Shown one piece after another: positions 59,095 to 64,000 of a stretch of DNA of 64,000 bases; the first letter of the stretch is position 1; every line of letters begins with the position of its first letter. A model generated the notes under the pieces. The model did not search any database. It was not told the origin of the DNA and saw nothing but the letters and a program-made list of their open reading frames with translations. The stretch comes from Akkermansiaceae bacterium (lineage in GTDB: Bacteria; Verrucomicrobiota; Verrucomicrobiia; Verrucomicrobiales; Akkermansiaceae): assembly GCA_030725745.1 (NCBI GenBank), contig JANRFH010000015.1, forward strand, positions 30,869-94,868, written 5' to 3'. The position numbers were made by a program, and so were the translations under genes.

Positions 59095-60378
59095 GTGCCG
59101 ATTGAGTTGAGGAATTTGAAAGAGGCGTTGCCTGAGGGTGGGTTGTTTGGTGGCGGCGGATGGCAGTGGTCGCCGGAGCCGCTGAAGCTGTCGGCGGCTG
59201 AGGCACGGGAGATGATGTCGATGGGGCATCCTCTGGCGAAATTTCAGCAGGCGAGCGATCAGCTTTACCGGAGGTCGGCGGCGGGGAAGATCGAGCCTTG
59301 GTTGGCGGAGTTGCTGGACGAGGGGAAGCCGGATTGGCTGGTGGCCTTGCAGCGTGAGGGTGCGATGGCGGATCAGTTCCCGAGGGTGATACGCCCAGAT
59401 CTGATCTTGGCGAAGGGGCACTTTGCGGCGAGCGAGCTCGATAGTGTCCCGGGCGGGATGGGGATCACGGCTTGGCTTTCCAAGGTGTATTCGGAAGCTG
59501 GCTATGAGGTGCTGGGTGGGTCGGATGGTATGGTGGAAGGTTTCCGGTCGCTGCTGCCGGATGGGGGGGATATTTTGGTTTCCGAGGAGTCTCAAGATTA
59601 TCGACCGGAGATGGATTGGCTGGCGGGTCAGCTGGGGGATGGATGGAAGACGGAGAGGGCGGAAGAATATGAAGAGTGCGGGAGGGATATTTATCGTTTC
59701 TTCGAGCTGTTTGACTGGGAGTCGATGCCATTTTCTAAATCGATGGCGGAGAGGTCTGCGAGGGGTGAGATTTCTGTAACACCTCCGTTTAAGCCGCATC
59801 TTGAGGACAAGCTTTGGCTGGCGTTATTTTGGTCGCCTGCTTTGAAAAAACTGTGGGAACAATCGTTGCGGGGAAGTCATTTGAGAAGACTGAGGCAGAC
59901 GATTCCGTTTGGCTGGGTGATGGATCCGGAGCCGCTGCCACCACATGCGGCGCTGCCGAAGATGAATGCGCATTCGTGGGACGAGGTGGCGGAATTTTCC
60001 CAAAAAGAGAGGCAGCTGGTGCTAAAAATTAGTGGATTCCACGAATCGGCGTGGGGATCGCGAGGGGTGTTTGTCGGGCATGACTTATCCGCTGTGGAGT
60101 GGAAGGAGCGGATTGCGATCGCACTGGAGCAATCCGGTGAGCAGCCGTGGGTGATGCAGGAATTCCATGAAGGTCGGCGCTTCGAGCATCCGATCTATCA
60201 GGAGGATGGTAGCGTGAAAATGACCGAGGTCAGGGCAAGGCTGTGTCCCTATTTTTTCACAGACAGGAAAGGTGAGACCTCATTTGGCGGGTGTCTGGCG
60301 ACGCTGGTGCCGGCGGACAAGAAGAAGATCCACGGGATGAGCGACGGGGTGTTGGTGCCGTGCGTGGTGGAGGATTGA
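59095..60378 (+). CDS. ATP-grasp-like protein of unknown function
   Basis: I start at GTG 59095 (427 residues, preceded by GGGGGATGGTGGGGG); an ATG at 59017 would start inside a repeat. The C-terminal third has an ATP-grasp-like pattern: RQLVLKISGFHESAWGSRGV (nucleotide-binding lysine), WVMQEFHEGRRFEHP and CPYFFTDRKGETSFGGCLA. The N-terminal part has ITAWLSKVYSEAGYEVLGGS. The overall look recalls glutathionylspermidine-synthase-like or circularly permuted ATP-grasp proteins, but I cannot name a family with confidence. The product and partners are unknown. It is transcribed away from trpE. Confidence 0.66.
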   Translation: MPIELRNLKEALPEGGLFGGGGWQWSPEPLKLSAAEAREMMSMGHPLAKFQQASDQLYRRSAAGKIEPWLAELLDEGKPDWLVALQREGAMADQFPRVIRPDLILAKGHFAASELDSVPGGMGITAWLSKVYSEAGYEVLGGSDGMVEGFRSLLPDGGDILVSEESQDYRPEMDWLAGQLGDGWKTERAEEYEECGRDIYRFFELFDWESMPFSKSMAERSARGEISVTPPFKPHLEDKLWLALFWSPALKKLWEQSLRGSHLRRLRQTIPFGWVMDPEPLPPHAALPKMNAHSWDEVAEFSQKERQLVLKISGFHESAWGSRGVFVGHDLSAVEWKERIAIALEQSGEQPWVMQEFHEGRRFEHPIYQEDGSVKMTEVRARLCPYFFTDRKGETSFGGCLATLVPADKKKIHGMSDGVLVPCVVED

Positions 60379-60419
60379 AATTTTAAACCTTAAACTTTAA
60401 ACTCGAAGAAGACTGGATG

Positions 60420-62102
60420 CTAGAGGGCGGCAGCGTGCTCTATGGCGTCGCTGACAGCGGGGAAGATCTGGCGCTTTCTGGAGACGACGCCGGGTGCTAG
60501 GTAGAGGGTGTCATCGACGCGTTTGAAAGGCAGGGCGGCGATGACGTTTTCGGGGCCTACTGCGAGCACCATACTTTTCAGCAGGGCGACGTCGGTGACG
60601 GCGAGGACGGCGATGTCGTAACCCTTTTCAAACTGAAGGGCGCGGAGGGCGTCTTCTAGTTCCTGGCGGCGTGCTTCGAAGCCGTGGAGATCGCGCTCCT
60701 CGACTTGCGAGATGCTGATGAACATGCCGCCTTCGTTGAATTCCTTGCGGTCGGTGTGGATGATTTCGTCTGTGCTACCAGTGGCGATGAGCGAGCCGAC
60801 GGCGAAGAATTCATCGGCAAATTCCTTGGGATCAACTCGGGCGATGCCAGCCAGCCAAGTGAGCATTTTCTGGTCGAGCTTGGTGGTGGTGGGTGAGGTG
60901 AGGCAGAGTGTATCTGAGACGATACCGCCACAAAGGCAGAGGGCTACACTGGGTGCCGGGATGAGATCTCGGTGGAAAAATTTCCGTGCAACGAGTGTCG
61001 AGGTGGAGCCGACGGGTTCGTTCAGGTAACGGATGGGTTCGCGCGAGACGAGATCACCGGAGAGGCGGTGGTGATCGATGACTTCAATAATGGTGGCTTC
61101 TTCGATGCCCGAGATAGCTTGGGCATATTCGTTGTGGTCGACTAGGGCGAAGCGGAGTTTTGGGGGATCTACGAAATCGGATTTTGCGAGGACACCGAGG
61201 AGGGCATCTGTTTCGGAATCCATGACAGGAAATAGATCCTGATCGAGGGATATGAGTTGTTTTCGTATCTTGGAGACAGGCTCGTATTCTGGGACTGTGA
61301 TGAAGGCAGTCTGCATGACGTGGCGCACTGTTCGCGAGCAGCGGATGAGGGTGTTTGCGCTGGCGGTGTCTTGCTTGCAGCGTAGGAGGACGGTGCCCTT
61401 GGCGATAGCAAGATCCATGATGTCTTGAGAAATCTGGTTTTTCCCGGTTACGAGAAGTGCTCTCACGCCGTGATCGATGGCGAGGCGCTGGACGATGGGG
61501 CGGTCTCCGCAGATGACGAGGAATTTGGCGATGTTTCCATCTTTAGCTGCTTCTTTGAGGCGGCTTTCTACCGTGTCGTGAGAGGATGCGCCGACGAGAA
61601 GGATGAGATCTTCTTCTTCGTCTTGATCGCAGATCGTTGCTCCATGGCTTTCTGCATTGAGGGTGGAGGCGAGGTTATTGAGAGATGCGTGGACCGTCCG
61701 AACGCTGAGGCCTTCTGTATCTAGGGGAAGGAGTAGTCTGAGGAGGTCGATGTACTGGAGCATTCCGGCGACAGAGCCATCTTCTTTCACGACGGGGACG
61801 CAGCGAATTGCAGAAGCTGACATGCGATTGTAGGCAGTCAAAAAGGTATCGCTGGGTAGGACGGAGATAACATTTTTACGGCAAGCCATGCCTGCTGTGG
61901 TGCGTGCATCTGTAAGAAGGACAGGGGCATCCATCTTGGCCTTGTCGAGAACCCATAAGGTGCGTTGGGACATCTCTCCGCAACGTGCTGCGATGGCTTC
62001 GGGCTCTTCACCGGACGCACGGAGAAGAGCTGCGTGCCCGATGGCAGAGCAGATCGCGTCCGTGTCTGGGTTTTTGTGTCCAATGACGTAGAATGGCTCC
62101 AT
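60420..62102 (-). CDS. Manganese-dependent inorganic pyrophosphatase with CBS and DRTGG domains
   Basis: A 560-residue family II (DHH) pyrophosphatase. The start MEPFYVIGHKNPDTDAICSA gives the first metal motif; the ATG at 62102 fits it better than one at 62123. Two CBS domains flank a DRTGG domain (residues about 70-300). VIDHHRLSGD (DHH motif, near residue 336) and the terminal domain with SRKRQIFP complete the catalytic part. It hydrolyses pyrophosphate; the CBS domains normally bind adenine nucleotides and regulate it. Domain order and length match the regulated family II enzymes. Confidence 0.9.
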   Translation of the reverse strand: MEPFYVIGHKNPDTDAICSAIGHAALLRASGEEPEAIAARCGEMSQRTLWVLDKAKMDAPVLLTDARTTAGMACRKNVISVLPSDTFLTAYNRMSASAIRCVPVVKEDGSVAGMLQYIDLLRLLLPLDTEGLSVRTVHASLNNLASTLNAESHGATICDQDEEEDLILLVGASSHDTVESRLKEAAKDGNIAKFLVICGDRPIVQRLAIDHGVRALLVTGKNQISQDIMDLAIAKGTVLLRCKQDTASANTLIRCSRTVRHVMQTAFITVPEYEPVSKIRKQLISLDQDLFPVMDSETDALLGVLAKSDFVDPPKLRFALVDHNEYAQAISGIEEATIIEVIDHHRLSGDLVSREPIRYLNEPVGSTSTLVARKFFHRDLIPAPSVALCLCGGIVSDTLCLTSPTTTKLDQKMLTWLAGIARVDPKEFADEFFAVGSLIATGSTDEIIHTDRKEFNEGGMFISISQVEERDLHGFEARRQELEDALRALQFEKGYDIAVLAVTDVALLKSMVLAVGPENVIAALPFKRVDDTLYLAPGVVSRKRQIFPAVSDAIEHAAAL

Positions 62103-62167
62103 GAAGCGAGTCTTTCCTATCATGAGGAAAGTTCAATCCCAAAAAAACACGAAAAAACAAAGAATAA

Positions 62168-62197
62168 CAAAAATCTAGCGGGTAAATCGCTAGATTT
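62168..62197 (-). terminator. Rho-independent terminator after argS
   Basis: Perfect 10-base arms AAATCTAGCG (62171-62180) and CGCTAGATTT (62188-62197) with a seven-base loop run into T residues on the minus strand. The hairpin begins 9 bases beyond the argS stop. Confidence 0.92.
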
Positions 62198-62205
62198 CTT
62201 CGGTG

Positions 62206-63951
62206 CTACATGCGCTCTGGACAGCGGATGCCGAGGAGGCCTAGGCCTTTTTCTAATACGCTGGAAGTCAGGGCGCAGAGGGCGAGGCGGCTGGAGCGGA
62301 GGGGCTCTTCCGATTTCAAGACCGGGCAGGCCTCGAAGTAGGAGTGGAAAGCGCGGGCAAGCTCTAGGAGGTAGTTCGCAAGGAGGTTCGGGCGGTGGTC
62401 TTCCAGGACGAGCGGGAGGATTTCGCCGAAACGGGCGAGCAGGCGGGCGAGGTGGATTTCCTCAGGTTTCTCTAGGGAGATTTTTGCGGAGGTGGGATCA
62501 AATGCGGCATCGAGCTTCCGGAAAATGGAGCGGATACGCACGCTGGAATACTGGAGGTAGGGCGCGGTGTCTCCCTGCAGGGCGAGCATGCGATCCCATG
62601 CGAAAACGTAATCCGTGAGGCGGTGCTGGGAGAGTTCGGCGAATTTGACTGCGCCGATGCCGACGATTTCTGCGACCTCGGCGGCTTCGTCTCCTGTGAG
62701 GTCGGGGTTTTTCTCGGCGATGGCTTTGGCGGCGCGTTCGACGGCTTCTTCGAGGACATCGGTGAGGCCGACGTTGTCGCCGGAGCGGGTCTTCATCAGC
62801 TTACGATCTTCGCCGAGGATGGAGCCGAAGGCGATGTGGCGGAAGTCGCCGTGTTTTCCCCAACGCTCTGCCGCCTCGAAGATCTGGCGAAAATGGAGTT
62901 GCTGGGGGACGCCTACGACGTACCAGATCTGATCGGCATTCCATTCATCGATGCGGTAGCTGATGGTGGCGAGGTCAGTGGTGGCGTAGAGGAAGCCACC
63001 GTCAGCCTTGCGGATGATGGCGGGGTTGTCCGTCCAGCCGTCTTCCTTGTGGACTTTGAATGGGTCGTCGCCGGGGGCTTTCGAGTCGTCGGTGAAAACG
63101 CAGACGGCGCCGTTGCTTTCGCGGGCGAGGCCATTTTCGAGGAATTCATCGACGAGGCCGGGGAGCATGTCGTTGTAGAAGCTTTCGCCCAGCCAGTGAT
63201 CGAATTTCACATCGAGGCGGTCGTAGATTTTCTGCAGGCCCAGCTTCGAGACATCGATGCACTGTTGCCAGATGGCGAGGTTTTCAGGATCGCCGGCTTG
63301 GAGGGCGACGAGCTCTGCTTTGCAGGTATCGAGGACGGTGGGGTCTTCCTTGGTGGAGGCATTGACCTGTCGATAGACGCGGACGAGTTCCTTGATCGGA
63401 TCGGCGGCAAGGGCATCGTGGTTGAGCAGGGTTTTCCAGCCGTGGAGGATCATGCCGAACTGGGTGCCCCAGTCGCCAATGTGGTTGTCAGCGATGACGG
63501 AGTAGCCGAGGAAACGGGCGATGCGGCATAGTGAATCTCCAATGATCGTGGAGCGGATGTGGCCGACGTGCATTGGCTTCGCCACGTTCGGCGCGGAGAA
63601 ATCGACGACGATGGTCTTGCCTTCGCCGGGCTGGGGTGCGCCGAGGAGTGGGTCTTTCAGGAGGGATTCCGCATGGGCGGCGTAGGCCTCCGGGAGGATG
63701 GTGAAATTGATGAATCCGGGGCCGGCGATGCTAGTGGTGGCGATGTCGGTGACGTCCAAGGCGTCTAGGATTTGCTGGGCGAGCGCGCGTGGATTGGTTT
63801 TGAGGCGTTTCGCCATGACCATGGCGGTATTGCTCTGGTAGTCTCCGAAACGGAGGTCTGCGGCCGGGGAGAGGTTCGGAGCAGTTGGCTCGCCGATGGC
63901 TTTTTCAAGGGCCGCGGAAAGACGTGCCTCAAGGGTCTGTAGCAAGGTCAT
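62206..63951 (-). CDS. argS: Arginyl-tRNA synthetase
   Basis: A 581-residue class I synthetase. The HIGH-like motif is in VAKPMHVGHIRSTIIGDSL (near residue 125) and the KMSKS-equivalent is EDRKLMKTRSGD (near 378), which lacks a canonical KMSKS as most ArgRS do. The N-terminal Add-1 domain (LRFGDYQSNTAM) and the C-terminal DALR domain (LQYSSVRIRSIFRKL) are present. It charges tRNA-Arg. Length is normal. It is the last gene in the window and ends in its own terminator; its 5' spacer has CTGAAAAACTGACAGCTGAA. Confidence 0.95.
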   Translation of the reverse strand: MTLLQTLEARLSAALEKAIGEPTAPNLSPAADLRFGDYQSNTAMVMAKRLKTNPRALAQQILDALDVTDIATTSIAGPGFINFTILPEAYAAHAESLLKDPLLGAPQPGEGKTIVVDFSAPNVAKPMHVGHIRSTIIGDSLCRIARFLGYSVIADNHIGDWGTQFGMILHGWKTLLNHDALAADPIKELVRVYRQVNASTKEDPTVLDTCKAELVALQAGDPENLAIWQQCIDVSKLGLQKIYDRLDVKFDHWLGESFYNDMLPGLVDEFLENGLARESNGAVCVFTDDSKAPGDDPFKVHKEDGWTDNPAIIRKADGGFLYATTDLATISYRIDEWNADQIWYVVGVPQQLHFRQIFEAAERWGKHGDFRHIAFGSILGEDRKLMKTRSGDNVGLTDVLEEAVERAAKAIAEKNPDLTGDEAAEVAEIVGIGAVKFAELSQHRLTDYVFAWDRMLALQGDTAPYLQYSSVRIRSIFRKLDAAFDPTSAKISLEKPEEIHLARLLARFGEILPLVLEDHRPNLLANYLLELARAFHSYFEACPVLKSEEPLRSSRLALCALTSSVLEKGLGLLGIRCPERM

Positions 63952-64000
63952 TGGGTAAATGCTGAAAAACTGACAGCTGAAATGCTGAAAGAGGAAAACT
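63952..64000. repeat. Spacer repeat at window end
   Basis: AATGCTGAAAAACTGACAGC and CTGAAATGCTGAAA match the CTGAAAACTGAAATGCTGAA phrases near 6014, 8527, 11866 and 12518. No gene is seen before the window ends. Confidence 0.5.

Noticed and set aside
58930..59799. A 289-residue minus-strand frame
   Set aside because: It is antisense to the ATP-grasp-like gene and begins in a dispersed repeat. Composition is arginine/proline-rich, as expected of a shadow frame.
62623..63531. A 302-residue plus-strand frame over argS
   Set aside because: argS on the opposite strand has intact synthetase motifs; the shadow frame is Gly/Val/Glu-rich and has no domain.

Overview
The window reads as one contiguous bacterial chromosome segment, most likely from a Verrucomicrobiales member of the Verrucomicrobiota (Luteolibacter/Haloferula-like; the genus is a guess). 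The support is a pair of large verru_Chthon-cassette-A-like secreted proteins, a PEP-CTERM protein, an alternative complex III plus caa3 respiratory operon, MoxR/Bat genes with BatD-BatE and BatB-BatC fusions, and spacers full of short palindromic repeats. No rRNA, tRNA or CRISPR array was seen.

Layout. 1-9.4 kb (+): a respiratory operon that begins inside actF (alternative complex III). It continues with a c-type cytochrome, a CcoN-like membrane protein that lacks the oxygen-reducing site, CcoO, a second cytochrome c, and then the caa3-type oxidase genes ctaD, ctaE (with a ~360-residue insertion), subunit IV, two tiny membrane proteins and ctaC. It ends at a clear terminator. 9.5-15 kb (-): efp, ribBA, algH and rnr. 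15.6-20.8 kb (+): an HrpA helicase and a cold-shock/DUF1294 protein, separated by palindromic elements. 21-25.6 kb (-): dienelactone hydrolase, lipoprotein msrB, dapF, a decayed DUF4062-TPR gene and trpA. 25.9-27.5 kb (+): a secreted beta-helix protein. 27.7-30.2 kb (+): three promoter-poor genes, each separated from the next by an attC-like imperfect palindrome, which looks like an integron cassette cluster without an integrase. 30.2-39.7 kb (-): a complete moxR-DUF58-Bat operon riddled with repeats, some of them read in frame inside the proteins. 39.9-46.6 kb: M42 peptidase, DUF2293, a TPR lipoprotein, a 57-residue CPXCG-like protein, a DUF6572 protein, pyrC, rsmE and trpG. 47-56.5 kb (+): two tandem copies of a two-gene unit (giant pseudopilin-like protein plus small secreted partner). 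56.5-64 kb: a trpE 3'-end relic, a REP-flanked IS200-like transposase, the intact trpE, an unknown ATP-grasp-like protein, a CBS/DRTGG family II pyrophosphatase and argS.

How the genes work together. The first 9.4 kb probably encodes one electron-transfer machine from quinol (complex III alternative) through cytochrome c to oxygen (caa3), with a catalytically dead cbb3-like module between the two. The Bat genes form one envelope-associated chaperone/VWA system. trpE and trpG, commonly neighbours, lie about 10.8 kb apart here, separated by the tandem secreted-protein units and the transposase. Tryptophan genes are therefore scattered (trpA at 25 kb, trpG at 46 kb, trpE at 58 kb).

The most unusual items are the degenerate CcoN in an otherwise complete respiratory operon, the attC-like cassette cluster carrying a PEP-CTERM gene, repeats that have become coding sequence, the duplicated secreted two-gene unit with a conserved leader and 5' end, and the trpE relic beside the transposase. 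All family assignments are by reading; no database search was possible.
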